Source: an uncultured Bacteroides sp.
GTDB taxonomy: Bacteria > Bacteroidota > Bacteroidia > Bacteroidales > Bacteroidaceae
DNA: 24,485 nt
Direction: 5' to 3'
NCBI GenBank assembly: GCA_900544675.1
Contig: UQVZ01000047.1
Coordinates: 1 to 24,485 of the forward strand
The translations under genes and the position numbers were made by a program. Shown here in pieces: positions 6,217-15,753 of this stretch. The notes under the pieces were generated by a model. The model saw nothing but the letters and a program-made list of their open reading frames with translations. It did not search any database and was not told the DNA's origin. Numbering within the stretch: position 1 is the first letter of the stretch; the number at the start of each line of letters is the position of its first letter.

Positions 6217-9200
6217 ATGAAAAAACAAATGTTTATGCTGGCGGGGCTGGCTTTGGCTACAATAGCCGGTGCACAGGAAACTCCTTTATGGATGCGTTAT
6301 TGTGCCCTTTCGCCCGACGGAAGCACCATCGCTTTTTGCTATAAAGGCGATTTATATACAGTTTCTCCACAAGGCGGGAAAGCGGTCCAGTTGACTACGA
6401 ACGCTTCTTATGATACCCATCCGGTCTGGAGCCCGGACGGTAAACGACTGGCTTTTGCTTCGGCACGTCAGGGAAGCCTTGATGTTTATCTGATCAATAA
6501 AGAAGGCGGCGTACCGAAACGGCTTACAACCCATTCGGGTAGTGAAATCCCTATAGCTTTCAGCGATAACGGACACGTCTTGTATCAGGCTTCCTTGATG
6601 CCCGATGCACAAGCCCTGACCTTTCCTGACAGTCAGTTTCCACAAGTCTATCAAGTGAGTACCGAGGGCGGACGCCCTGTGCTCTATTCTTCCCTTCCGA
6701 TGGAAGACATCAGTGTAGGAGCCGACGGTACGACCTTATTGTATCACGACAAGAAAGGATATGAAGACAATTGGCGCAAACATCACACTTCGTCCATTAC
6801 CCGTGATATATGGATGAGTCGCCTGGGTAACGGAAAACGCACCTATACCCGGCTGACCGATTTCGAAGGAGAAGACCGTACGCCGGTATGGAGTGCCGAT
6901 GGCAAATCGTTTTATTACCTGAGCGAGAAAGACGGTACCTTTAATGTCTATAAGCGGAGTTTGGATGGGAGTGAAGTGCAGCTGACTCATCATACCCGGC
7001 ATCCGGTACGCTTCCTTACAGCTTCGCGCGACGGCATGCTTTGCTATGGTTATAACGGCGAAATCTATACCTTGAAAGAAGGAAGTCAACCGCAGAAGCT
7101 GGCTGTACAGGTGATAACCGACCAAAGCGCGCCTACCTTGGAACAGCAAATCAAGACATCGGGAGCGACAGAGATAGCCGTATCGCCTGAAGGAAAGGAA
7201 ATCGCTTTCATCCTTCACGGCGATGTATTCGTGACCTCGGCAGACTATAAGACTACGCGTAAGATTACCGATACGCCCGAACAGGAACGCGACTTGGATT
7301 TCTCGCCCGACGGCAGAAGCCTGGTATATTCTTCGGAACGTGACGGCATGTGGCAGGTTTATCAGGCATCGTTGACGGTAAAAGACGAAAAGCTTTTCAC
7401 CTACGCGACCGATGTGAAAGAAGAACGGCTGACCGACGGAACGGTTACTTCGTTTCAGCCTCAATACAGTCCGGACGGGAAGAAAGTGGCTTACCTAGAA
7501 AACCGTACTACCTTGCGTGTGCTGACTCTTGCCGATAAAACGGTTTGTACGGCAATGGACGGCAAGTATGAATATTCGTATAGCGACGGAGACCAATGGT
7601 TTGAGTGGAGTCCCGACAGCCGTTGGCTGCTGAGCGGATACATCGGTACGGGCGGTTGGAACAACAACGATGTGGCACTGGTCAATGCTTCGGGTAACGG
7701 TGAAATTCATAACCTGACCGAAAGCGGCTATACCGATACCAATGCCAAATGGGTGCTGGACGGCAAGGCGATGATATGGGAAAGCGACCGCGCCGGATAC
7801 CGCAGCCACGGAAGCTGGGGAGCGGAAAGCGATATCTATATCATGTTTTTCGACCTGGAAGCTTACGAGCGTTTCCGCATGAGCAAGGAAGAACTGGCGT
7901 TGCTGGACGATGAAGAAGATAAGGATGCCGACAAGGAAAGCGATAAGAAAGACGATAAGAAAAAAGGCAAGGACAAGAGCAAGAAAGAAGATAAGGAAGA
8001 GGTGAAGCCGCTGGTGTTCAACCTGGAAAACTGCCGCGACCGTGTCATCCGTCTGACCGTAAACTCTTCTCATTTAGGCGATGCCGTATTGACCGAGAAA
8101 GGAGACAAACTGTATTATCAGGCTTCGTTCGAGGGAGGGTTCGACCTGTGGGAACACGACCTGAAGGAAGACAAGACGAAGATTATCCTGAAAGACATCG
8201 GCTACGGTTCGCTGAAAGCCGATAAGGACAACAAACATCTGTTCCTTTGTACGAAAGGCGGCATCCGCAAGATAGACGTGGAAAAGAGCGAGACCACTCC
8301 TGTAGAGTTTGAAGCCGTATTCAACTATCGTCCGTATGAAGAACGCCGTTATATATTCGAACATGTATGGAAACAGGTGCTCGACAAATTTTATGTGGCA
8401 GACCTTCACGGGACGGACTGGAAAGGTTATCGTGAGGCGTATCTCCGCTTCCTGCCTTACATCAATAACAATTATGATTTCCAGGAAATGCTGAGCGAAA
8501 TGCTGGGCGAACTGAACGGTTCGCATACAGGTGCCCGTTATTATGCGCCGTCACGTACCTTGGCTACAGCTTGCTTGGGTGTATTCTTCGACCCGGCTTA
8601 TACCGGCGACGGACTGAAGATTAAGGAAATCATCAAGCAAGGTCCCTTTGCCGTGAAGAAGACCGATGTCACTCCGGGATGCATTATCGAAAAGATAGAC
8701 GGGCAACCGGTAAAGAAAGACACCGACTATTATCCGATGCTCGGCGGAAAGGCAGGCAAGACCGTACAGCTTGTTGTCTATAATCCGGAGAACGGCAAGC
8801 GCTTTAATGTGGCGGTGAAAGCCATCTCGCAGAGCGAACAGAACCGGTTGCTTTATAAGCGTTGGGTGAAACGAAACGAAAAGATGGTGGAGGAACTTTC
8901 GGGAGGCCGCATCGCCTATGTACATGTGGAAGGAATGGACAGCCCCAGTTTCCGTACCGTGTATAGTGAGTCGCTGAGCGACCGGAACCGTAATAAGGAA
9001 GCGGTGATTGTAGATACACGTCATAACGGTGGAGGTTGGCTTCACGATGACTTGGCTACGTTGCTGAGCGGGAAAGAATACCAACGCTTTGTGCCGCGCG
9101 GACAATACATCGGCAGTGACCCGTTCAATAAATGGCTGAAGCCTTCGTGTGTGTTGGTGTGCGAAGACAATTACAGTAACGCGCACGGATTCCCGTGGGT

Positions 9201-9477
9201 TTATAAGGAATTGAAAATCGGCAAGCTAATCGGCACGCCTGTTCCGGGTACCATGACGGCTGTATGGTGGGAAACACAGATTGACCCGACTATCGTATTC
9301 GGTATCCCTCAGGTAGGGTGTATGGATATGCGTGGCAACTATATGGAAAACAGTCAGTTGGAACCGGATATCGAGGTTTATAACAGTCCGGAGAAATCGT
9401 TGGCAGGCATTGACGAGCAACTGGAGGCAGCTGTGAAAGAGATGCTGAAAGAGGCGGATGCCGCTAAGGCGAAATAA
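6217..9477 (+). CDS. Secreted tricorn-type S41 peptidase with beta-propeller
   Basis: A 1086-aa exported peptidase homologous to archaeal tricorn protease. The signal peptide ends near AGAQ (residue 20). Residues about 25-560 hold WD40/TolB-like propeller repeats with recurrent SPDG motifs such as WSPDGKRLAFAS and DFSPDGRSLVYSS. An acidic/lysine-rich low-complexity segment at 564-595 leads to the protease half, with a helical C1 region, a PDZ domain (about 800-870) and the C2 catalytic region. By alignment with tricorn by eye, the catalytic residues are present: Ser769-His770 in NGSHTG, the nucleophile Ser987 in NYSNAHG and Glu1044 in MENSQLEPD. The oxyanion Asp after the nucleophile is Asn here. 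It probably degrades peptides in the periplasm. The start is preceded by A-rich sequence without a Shine-Dalgarno, normal for this group. Confidence 0.92.
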   Translation: MKKQMFMLAGLALATIAGAQETPLWMRYCALSPDGSTIAFCYKGDLYTVSPQGGKAVQLTTNASYDTHPVWSPDGKRLAFASARQGSLDVYLINKEGGVPKRLTTHSGSEIPIAFSDNGHVLYQASLMPDAQALTFPDSQFPQVYQVSTEGGRPVLYSSLPMEDISVGADGTTLLYHDKKGYEDNWRKHHTSSITRDIWMSRLGNGKRTYTRLTDFEGEDRTPVWSADGKSFYYLSEKDGTFNVYKRSLDGSEVQLTHHTRHPVRFLTASRDGMLCYGYNGEIYTLKEGSQPQKLAVQVITDQSAPTLEQQIKTSGATEIAVSPEGKEIAFILHGDVFVTSADYKTTRKITDTPEQERDLDFSPDGRSLVYSSERDGMWQVYQASLTVKDEKLFTYATDVKEERLTDGTVTSFQPQYSPDGKKVAYLENRTTLRVLTLADKTVCTAMDGKYEYSYSDGDQWFEWSPDSRWLLSGYIGTGGWNNNDVALVNASGNGEIHNLTESGYTDTNAKWVLDGKAMIWESDRAGYRSHGSWGAESDIYIMFFDLEAYERFRMSKEELALLDDEEDKDADKESDKKDDKKKGKDKSKKEDKEEVKPLVFNLENCRDRVIRLTVNSSHLGDAVLTEKGDKLYYQASFEGGFDLWEHDLKEDKTKIILKDIGYGSLKADKDNKHLFLCTKGGIRKIDVEKSETTPVEFEAVFNYRPYEERRYIFEHVWKQVLDKFYVADLHGTDWKGYREAYLRFLPYINNNYDFQEMLSEMLGELNGSHTGARYYAPSRTLATACLGVFFDPAYTGDGLKIKEIIKQGPFAVKKTDVTPGCIIEKIDGQPVKKDTDYYPMLGGKAGKTVQLVVYNPENGKRFNVAVKAISQSEQNRLLYKRWVKRNEKMVEELSGGRIAYVHVEGMDSPSFRTVYSESLSDRNRNKEAVIVDTRHNGGGWLHDDLATLLSGKEYQRFVPRGQYIGSDPFNKWLKPSCVLVCEDNYSNAHGFPWVYKELKIGKLIGTPVPGTMTAVWWETQIDPTIVFGIPQVGCMDMRGNYMENSQLEPDIEVYNSPEKSLAGIDEQLEAAVKEMLKEADAAKAK

Positions 9478-9501
9478 TCCGACGGCTTGACTTTTTATGA
9501 T

Positions 9502-9569
9502 AAAGGGCATAGCGTCACATCGGGTTCAGGTGGAATCTTGGACTTTCCTGATGGGACGTTATGCCCTTT
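9502..9569. terminator. Bidirectional hairpin between convergent S41 and GH43 genes
   Basis: Arms 9502-9516 (AAAGGGCATAGCGTC) and 9555-9569 (GACGTTATGCCCTTT) pair over 15 bp with one G-U, with a 38-nt loop. The outer A/T tracts give a U run on both strands. The position between two converging stop codons supports a shared terminator. Confidence 0.75.
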
Positions 9570-9597
9570 CTGTCTGCGTTTGGTTTGTCTTTCTGCG

Positions 9598-11592
9598 TTA
9601 ATGTTTTTGCCAGTAAGTTTCTAAAGCGTCCGCTTCGGCAGGAGTAATCTGGATGACACTGCCATGCTTGGGAGAAATGAAGTTCACGGCTTTCATGGGT
9701 CCTTCATTGAAATGTCCCAGGTAGTCGAAGTGTTCAAAATCGGCAGTTTCGCAAAAACCGAAGTTATGCGGGTTGATGCTGAAGATATCATACATTACTA
9801 CCCATTTGTCTTCGCCGATGCGTTTCCATACGTTGGGCGCTTCACAGGCACCGGGTTCGAAGTCAATCCATTTATCTATGTATTGGTAAGGACCGCTTAC
9901 GCTTCCGTTCTTGCTTATAGCCATCCGGATGCCGCCCGGATTCTCTTGAGCTACATACATCATGCAGGCACGTCCGTCCGGCAGTAATGAAATATCGGCA
10001 TCCAGTATCTGGATTTTCTTGTCCGGATACTCGAAAAGTTGTTTCGGTTCGGTTACCAGTCGGGTGAAGTCGTTATCGGTATAAGCATAGTACAGGGTGG
10101 AGCGCCCGTTCCCATGCCGCATGGTGAAATAAATCATCATCTTTCCGGCTTGTGGGTCATAGATGGTTTCGGGTGCCCATGCGCATCCGATATCGCCGAA
10201 TGTGTCGGGAAAAGCCTTGTCTATCCGTACATTGCTGCGTGTCCAGTGAATCAGGTCGCGTGATTTCATCAATACCAGTCCGCGATTGTTTCCCCAGCCA
10301 TACAGGTTTCCGTCCCGTTCCCATTCGGTATCACGGATACCTTCACGCTGTGCAAAGATATGCAGGTCGGTCATGGCAAGATAAAACGCGCCGTCCGGTC
10401 CGCGGTAGATATGCGGGTCGCGTATGCCTCGTTGTTCGGCGATGGTATCTCCGCTGATGACAGGTTGCCCGTCGTTGACGGCGGTAAATGTATAGCCGTC
10501 GCGGCTGGTTGCCATGAAGAGACTGTGGGTGGCATCGTTGAAGAAGACAAAGAGGTAGGCACCCATGCCCTTTTCGGCCGCACACAGATGTTTCCCTACT
10601 TTCAGTTTATCTCCCGACAAATCCACTTCGAATAATTGCGGAATGCGTATGAATCTTCCGTTTGCATTGTTGTGGCTATGTACAGACATCAGCCAACGGC
10701 CGTTCAGGTCTTTAAACAACATGCCGTGTCCGTAATTGGGAGGAGTAATCGGTTCTGTTTCCTGTATCCATGGTCCGTCAAGTGTTCCGCTTTCCGAATA
10801 AGCTACCCCCTGGGTATATACGTCACCTATCCAGCTTGTCCATATCATGCCCAATCTTCCCGTTCCGGTTCGAAAGAGCCATGGACCGTCTGTGACGCGG
10901 TTAGGCTTGTCTGTTCCTGTTTCCCGGCTCCACGGTGAATCACTGGCACGGAACAAGACCTTTCCTTTGCCTGTCGTACCGCTCAGGTCGGGTTTCAGTT
11001 CTATCTTTTCAATGCTGCCGTTCCAGTTCTGCAACCATTCACCGCAGTATACCATGTAAGGCTTTCCGTTGGTGTCTGTCCACAGTGTACCATCCAGTGT
11101 AGGTACGTCAGCCGGCAGGTAGGTAGGGTCTTTCATCGGGCGGTAAGGTCCGTCGGGACGGTCGCTTACCAATACATGGCATGCACGTCGGGGAATATCG
11201 TTTCCACGGTAATTGCCAATCAGGATTGAATCATTGGTAAATGTGGCGAAGTAATAATACTTGCCGTTGTATTTGTGCAGTTCGGCAGCCCATATCTGAG
11301 GCTTGGCGCCCATCCAGGAATCCGAATCCGTTTCTGCCACGATGTAAGGACCTTCCCATGTGTCGAGGTCTTTGCTTTTCCATAGCAATCCTCCCGTGCC
11401 GGTCATGTAATAGGTACGGGTAGCTTCATCGGTTAAAATACAGGGGTCGCTGAGGCGGATTGAGTCGCGCGGTATTGCGGTACGGAACGTGGGATGTTTT
11501 CTGCCTTGTGCCATCGTTGTCGTACAGGCTGTGACGACAAGCAGCAAAGCGAATATTCGGTTCATGAATTTCATAGTCAGGTTGTTTTTCAA
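9598..11592 (-). CDS. Tandem GH43-like glycoside hydrolase, exported
   Basis: A 664-aa exported protein made of two five-bladed propeller modules of the GH43 type, which usually remove arabinose or xylose from plant polysaccharides. Module 1 (about 45-335) has SDPC with Asp49 as candidate base, DGTLWTD with Asp167, and TDGPWLF where Asp235 replaces the usual Glu acid. Module 2 (about 345-660) has the complete set: Asp392 in RDPHI, Asp533 in DADI and Glu584 in CEAPNV. The N-terminus can be read as a lipoprotein signal (VTAC, Cys23) or as a type I signal ending at MAQ. ATGs at codons 1, 7 and 10 are all possible starts. There are no SusC/SusD neighbours, so it is not part of a visible polysaccharide locus, and a terminator separates it from asd. 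Confidence 0.87.
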   Translation of the reverse strand: MKNNLTMKFMNRIFALLLVVTACTTTMAQGRKHPTFRTAIPRDSIRLSDPCILTDEATRTYYMTGTGGLLWKSKDLDTWEGPYIVAETDSDSWMGAKPQIWAAELHKYNGKYYYFATFTNDSILIGNYRGNDIPRRACHVLVSDRPDGPYRPMKDPTYLPADVPTLDGTLWTDTNGKPYMVYCGEWLQNWNGSIEKIELKPDLSGTTGKGKVLFRASDSPWSRETGTDKPNRVTDGPWLFRTGTGRLGMIWTSWIGDVYTQGVAYSESGTLDGPWIQETEPITPPNYGHGMLFKDLNGRWLMSVHSHNNANGRFIRIPQLFEVDLSGDKLKVGKHLCAAEKGMGAYLFVFFNDATHSLFMATSRDGYTFTAVNDGQPVISGDTIAEQRGIRDPHIYRGPDGAFYLAMTDLHIFAQREGIRDTEWERDGNLYGWGNNRGLVLMKSRDLIHWTRSNVRIDKAFPDTFGDIGCAWAPETIYDPQAGKMMIYFTMRHGNGRSTLYYAYTDNDFTRLVTEPKQLFEYPDKKIQILDADISLLPDGRACMMYVAQENPGGIRMAISKNGSVSGPYQYIDKWIDFEPGACEAPNVWKRIGEDKWVVMYDIFSINPHNFGFCETADFEHFDYLGHFNEGPMKAVNFISPKHGSVIQITPAEADALETYWQKH

Positions 11593-11630
11593 TTAAATGT
11601 GTTACGATGATAGATATTTATCGGGAGAAT

Positions 11631-11677
11631 GAAAAAAGCGTATGAAAAAGAATTTGAATCTTCCTTTTCATGCGCTT
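11631..11677 (-). terminator. Rho-independent terminator of asd
   Basis: On the minus strand a 13-bp stem (11665-11677 with 11636-11648, one G-U pair, 16-nt loop) is followed by six T residues. It lies about 26 nt after the asd stop and isolates asd from the GH43 gene. Confidence 0.8.
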
Positions 11678-11702
11678 ATATAGAATAAGGAGTCCAATCT
11701 GT

Positions 11703-12713
11703 TTATTTGATGTTGCCCACCTTAATCAAATATTCGGCTATCTGTACGGCATTCAGTGCGGCACCTTTCTTGATTTGGTCGCCTACAATCCAGAATGTCA
11801 GTCCGTTTTCATCACTCAGGTCTTTGCGGATACGTCCTACATAGACCGGGTCTTTTCCTGCCAAGAACAGCGGCATCGGGTATTCTTTCTTTTCCGGATT
11901 ATCCATCAGCACCAGTCCTTCTCCTTCGGCGAAAGCCTTGCGGGCTTCTTCTACCGATACGGGACGTTCGGTCTCAATCCAGATGCTTTCCGAGTGTGAA
12001 CGCAAAGCCGGTACACGTACGCAGGTCGCGCTGACTTTTACGTCGGAGTGCATAATCTTGCGTGTTTCGTTGTACATCTTCATTTCTTCCTTGGTATAGC
12101 CGTTGTCTGTAAAGACATCAATCTGCGGAATCAGGTTGAAGGCAAGCTGGTAGGCGAATTTCTCTACTGTTACCGGTTCGTTATTCAACACCTGGCGGTA
12201 TTGCTCGTAGAGTTCGTTCATGGCAGCCGCTCCAGCACCGCTGGCAGCCTGATAAGTGGCTACGTGTACCCGCTTGATATGAGTCAGGTTTTCGATGGCT
12301 TTCAGGGCTACTACCATCTGGATGGTTGTGCAGTTCGGGTTGGCTATGATGCCGCGCGGACGGTTCAATGCGTCTTCGGCATTGACTTCGGGCACTACCA
12401 ACGGAATATCCGCGTCCATACGGAAAGCGCTCGAGTTGTCTATCATCACTGCACCATATTTGGTGATGGTGTCGGCATATTCTTTAGAGGTGCCCGCTCC
12501 GGCAGAAGTGAAGGCAATGTCAACTCCCTTGAAATCATCGTTGTGTTGCAGCAGTTTCACTTCGATTTCTTTTCCACGGAAAGTGTATTTCCGTCCGGCA
12601 CTCCGATGCGAACCGAACAACAGCAGTTCGTCTACCGGGAAATTTCTTTCGTCGAGCACACGCAGGAACTCTTGTCCTACGGCTCCGCTTGCACCAACAA
12701 TCGCTACTTTCAT
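11703..12713 (-). CDS. asd: Aspartate-semialdehyde dehydrogenase
   Basis: A 336-aa cytoplasmic enzyme that reduces aspartyl phosphate to aspartate semialdehyde with NADPH, the branch point to lysine/diaminopimelate, threonine and methionine. The NADP-binding loop is VGASGAVGQEF at residues 6-16, the thiol nucleophile is Cys128 in ANPNCTT, and the substrate region contains TYQAASGAGAAAMNEL and VPALRSHSESIW with the active-site His. The frame is open for 52 codons upstream, but homologues begin at MKVAIVGASG, so I start at 12713; the extra stretch overlaps the promoter region. It is divergent from the antiporter gene and ends in its own terminator, so it looks monocistronic. Confidence 0.95.
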   Translation of the reverse strand: MKVAIVGASGAVGQEFLRVLDERNFPVDELLLFGSHRSAGRKYTFRGKEIEVKLLQHNDDFKGVDIAFTSAGAGTSKEYADTITKYGAVMIDNSSAFRMDADIPLVVPEVNAEDALNRPRGIIANPNCTTIQMVVALKAIENLTHIKRVHVATYQAASGAGAAAMNELYEQYRQVLNNEPVTVEKFAYQLAFNLIPQIDVFTDNGYTKEEMKMYNETRKIMHSDVKVSATCVRVPALRSHSESIWIETERPVSVEEARKAFAEGEGLVLMDNPEKKEYPMPLFLAGKDPVYVGRIRKDLSDENGLTFWIVGDQIKKGAALNAVQIAEYLIKVGNIK

Positions 12714-12805
12714 TTTCTTACTTCTATTTAATGTTAATACTTGTTTGTCGTGACCTGAATCTTGTCTTTTGATACGAAATGTATCGTTTTCGAAGATTTC
12801 GTCTG

Positions 12806-12813
12806 CAAAAATA
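12806..12813 (-). promoter_or_regulatory. -7 element of asd
   Basis: The minus strand reads TATTTTTG, a full TAnnTTTG match, about 93 nt upstream of the asd ATG. No clear -33 TTTG is at the right distance. The long leader implied (about 85 nt) has no recognised riboswitch. Confidence 0.5.
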
Positions 12814-12832
12814 AAACATTCTGACCGATAAA

Positions 12833-12864
12833 TATGGAAACTCGGAAGTTTTTTTCTAATTTTG
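12833..12864 (+). promoter_or_regulatory. Promoter of the antiporter gene
   Basis: The -7 element TAATTTTG is at 12857-12864. The -33 position, 20 nt upstream, reads TATG (12833-12836), one mismatch from TTTG. It lies 31 nt before the ATG and is arranged back to back with the asd -7 element. Confidence 0.6.
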
Positions 12865-12895
12865 TTCAAGAAATGAAAAATGACGATACCGATTT

Positions 12896-15043
12896 ATGAA
12901 AGAGTTGCTCGAATTTATAGACCTTGATATCCATTTCCCCATAACAGACCCCACGTGGATTTTCTTCCTGGTGCTGGTGATAATCCTTTTTGCTCCCATT
13001 ATTCTGGAACGGTTGCGTATTCCGCACATCATCGGAATGATTTTGGCAGGAGTGGTTATCGGCGAGCACGGGTTCAACATACTGGCACGCGACAGCAGTT
13101 TCGAACTCTTCGGTAAGGTGGGACTGTATTATATTATGTTTCTTGCCGGACTGGAAATGAATATGGAGGATTTCAAGAGTATCCGTGTCAAGGCAACGGT
13201 GCTGGGTCTGCTGGCTTTCATCATTCCTTTAGGTATCGGGTTCTGGACCAATATGCACATCCTTGGTTATGCCGTGGTCACTTCCGTCTTGCTGGCAAGT
13301 ATGTATGCTTCCCATACTCTTATCGCTTATCCGATAGTTATCCGCTATGGCATCAATCGGCAGCGGGCGGTCAGCATTGCCGTAGGCGGTACGGCGGTGA
13401 CCGATACGCTTACCTTGCTGGTGCTGGCAGTCATTTCCGGTTTGTATAAAGGCGAGACTTCGGAATACTTTTGGGTCTGGCTGGTGCTGAAGTTTCTGGT
13501 ATTGAGCATTATCATTATGTATACTTTCCCCCGCATTGCCCGTTGGTTCTTCCGCCGATACAGCGACAATGTGGTGCAGTATATATTCGTAATGGCAATG
13601 GTCTTCTTGGGCGGAGGCCTGATGGAGCTGATTGGGATGGAAGGCATCCTGGGCGCTTTCCTTGTCGGATTGCTATTGAACCGTCTGATACCTCACGTGT
13701 CTCCGTTGATGAATCACCTGGAGTTCGTGGGGAATGCCTTGTTTATTCCTTATTTCCTGATAGGCGTAGGTATGCTGATCAACCTGAATGTGCTGTTCGG
13801 GCATATCGACTCGTTAAAGGTGGCTGCGGTGATGATAGTGGTCGCCTTGCTGGGTAAGTGGATTGCCTCGTGGCTGACGCAGAAGATTTACAAGATGCGT
13901 GCGGTGGAACGGGAACTGATGTTCGGATTGAGCAATGCGCAGGCTGCCGCCACGCTGGCCGCTGTCTTGGTAGGATATAGCATTATCTTGCCTTCGGGCG
14001 AACGTTTGCTGAACGAAGATGTATTGAACGGCACGATTCTCTTGATACTGGTGACGTGTATCGTCAGCTCGTTCATTACCGAGCACGCTGCCAAGCGGAT
14101 AGCGATGAGCGACGATGTGGGGGTGAGTGAGGAGAAAGAACAGGAGAAAGAGCGTTTCCTTGTGCCGGTAGCCAATCCGGAAACCTTGGAAGGGCTGATG
14201 AGTCTGGCACTGGTGTTGCGCGATGAAAAGATAAATGACAACCTGGTGGCACTGAGTGTCATCAATGACAACAATGATTCGGTGAAACAGGAAATGCGGA
14301 GCAAACGGAACTTGGAACGGGCTGCCCAGATAGCCGCGTCGACCAATGTCCAGCTGAAGACGGTGAGCCGTTTCGACCTGAACATCACGACCGGTATCCT
14401 GCATACGGCGAAAGAGTACGAAGCGACGGGAATCATTATCGGTTTGCATTACAAGGCAAGCATTGTAGACTCGTTCTTCGGCAATCTGACCGAGAACCTG
14501 CTGAAGAATACTTACCTGCAGGTAATGGTCGTGCGCTTCCTGATGCCTGTCAATACCTTGCGCCGTATCATAGTGGCTGTTCCGCCAAAGGCTGAATTCG
14601 AGCACGGGTTCACGAAATGGATTACCTATATGTGCCGGATGAGCAGTCAGTTGGGATGCCGTGTACAGTTTTATGCTTCTTCGCGTACCTTAGGCTATAT
14701 ACGCGGATTCATTCAGAAAAAATTCAAAGATACGCGTGCCATCTATTCGGAGCTGGAGGACTGGGACGACCTGTTGTTGCTGACCGGACAGGTGACGTAC
14801 GACCATCTGCTGGTGATTGTGAGCGCACGACGCGGCTCTATCTCGTATGACTCTTCGTTCGAAAGGCTTCCGATGCAGGTATCGAAGTATTTCAATAACA
14901 ATAGTATTATGCTGCTTTATCCCGAACAGAAAGGCGACCCGAACGAAAGCCTTTCGTTCTCTGACCCGCGCGGATGGGCAGAAACGCAGTATTATGATAA
15001 AGTAGGTAATTGGATTTATAAATGGTTCAGAAAGAATTCGTAG
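12896..15043 (+). CDS. CPA2-type cation:proton antiporter with Usp-like C-terminus
   Basis: A 715-aa inner-membrane transporter. Residues about 20-405 contain around 12 hydrophobic spans in the arrangement of monovalent cation:proton antiporter-2 (KefB/NapA-like) proteins, including RIPHIIGMILAGVVIGEHG, the GLYYIMFLAGLEMNME segment and GILGAFLVGLLLNRLIPHV. The cytoplasmic tail (about 420-700) resembles two universal-stress-protein domains, one starting at ERFLVPVANPETLEGL and one at RRIIVAVPPKAEF. Na+ or K+ exchange for protons is expected; the ion is not determinable by eye. Its last 22 nt overlap the start of tcdA in another frame, implying coupled translation. A divergent promoter region is shared with asd. 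Confidence 0.88.
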   Translation: MKELLEFIDLDIHFPITDPTWIFFLVLVIILFAPIILERLRIPHIIGMILAGVVIGEHGFNILARDSSFELFGKVGLYYIMFLAGLEMNMEDFKSIRVKATVLGLLAFIIPLGIGFWTNMHILGYAVVTSVLLASMYASHTLIAYPIVIRYGINRQRAVSIAVGGTAVTDTLTLLVLAVISGLYKGETSEYFWVWLVLKFLVLSIIIMYTFPRIARWFFRRYSDNVVQYIFVMAMVFLGGGLMELIGMEGILGAFLVGLLLNRLIPHVSPLMNHLEFVGNALFIPYFLIGVGMLINLNVLFGHIDSLKVAAVMIVVALLGKWIASWLTQKIYKMRAVERELMFGLSNAQAAATLAAVLVGYSIILPSGERLLNEDVLNGTILLILVTCIVSSFITEHAAKRIAMSDDVGVSEEKEQEKERFLVPVANPETLEGLMSLALVLRDEKINDNLVALSVINDNNDSVKQEMRSKRNLERAAQIAASTNVQLKTVSRFDLNITTGILHTAKEYEATGIIIGLHYKASIVDSFFGNLTENLLKNTYLQVMVVRFLMPVNTLRRIIVAVPPKAEFEHGFTKWITYMCRMSSQLGCRVQFYASSRTLGYIRGFIQKKFKDTRAIYSELEDWDDLLLLTGQVTYDHLLVIVSARRGSISYDSSFERLPMQVSKYFNNNSIMLLYPEQKGDPNESLSFSDPRGWAETQYYDKVGNWIYKWFRKNS

Positions 15044-15747
15044 ACTGGCAACAGCGCACGGAACTGTTGCTGGGAAAAGAAAAAATGGAAAGGTTGCGCC
15101 GTGCCCATATCCTGGTAGTCGGATTGGGAGGCGTAGGAGCGTATGCTGCCGAGATGTTGTGCCGTGCAGGCATCGGGCACCTGACGATAGTGGATGCCGA
15201 CACCGTGCAGCCTACCAACATCAACCGACAGCTCCCGGCGCTTCATTCTACCTTGGGGCAACCTAAAGCAGAAGTGCTTGCGGCACGTTTTCGCGACATC
15301 AATCCCGATATACAATTGGATGTGCTTCCTGTCTATCTGAAGGATGAGGCTATTCCCGAACTGCTCGACAGCGCACCGTTCGATTTCATTGTGGACGCCA
15401 TCGATACGGTGGCACCGAAGTGTTACCTGATTTACCACGCCTTGCAGCGCGGATTGAAGATTGTCAGCAGTATGGGAGCAGGCGCCAAGAGCGATATAAC
15501 TCAGATTCGGTTTGCCGACTTATGGGAAACCTATCATTGCGGACTGAGCAAGGCTGTACGGAAACGTTTGCAGAAAATGGGGATGAAGCGGAAATTGCCG
15601 GTCGTGTTCAGTGCCGAACAGGCAGACCCGAATGCCGTGGTGCTGGTAGATGACGAGCAGAACAAAAAGTCGACCGCCGGGACTGTCAGTTATATGCCGG
15701 CGGTGTTCGGGTGTTATCTTGCCGAATATGTGATACGTAAATTGTAG
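15022..15747 (+). CDS. tcdA: tRNA threonylcarbamoyladenosine dehydratase (TcdA/CsdL)
   Basis: A 241-aa cytoplasmic ThiF/E1-like enzyme predicted to use ATP to cyclise t6A to ct6A at tRNA position 37. The nucleotide-binding motif VVGLGGVGAYAAEML is at residues 32-46, followed by VDADTVQPTNINRQ (57-70), which is typical of the TcdA group. DFIVDAIDTVAPK gives the conserved late Asp, and DLWETYHCGLSKAVRKRLQK and FSAEQADPNAVV match the TcdA C-terminal half rather than MoeB or ThiF. The start lies inside the 3' end of the antiporter gene, a 22-nt overlap. Six nucleotides separate its stop from the LolD-like gene, so the three genes form one transcription unit. Confidence 0.9.
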   Translation: MVQKEFVDWQQRTELLLGKEKMERLRRAHILVVGLGGVGAYAAEMLCRAGIGHLTIVDADTVQPTNINRQLPALHSTLGQPKAEVLAARFRDINPDIQLDVLPVYLKDEAIPELLDSAPFDFIVDAIDTVAPKCYLIYHALQRGLKIVSSMGAGAKSDITQIRFADLWETYHCGLSKAVRKRLQKMGMKRKLPVVFSAEQADPNAVVLVDDEQNKKSTAGTVSYMPAVFGCYLAEYVIRKL

Positions 15748-15753
15748 TTCGTT

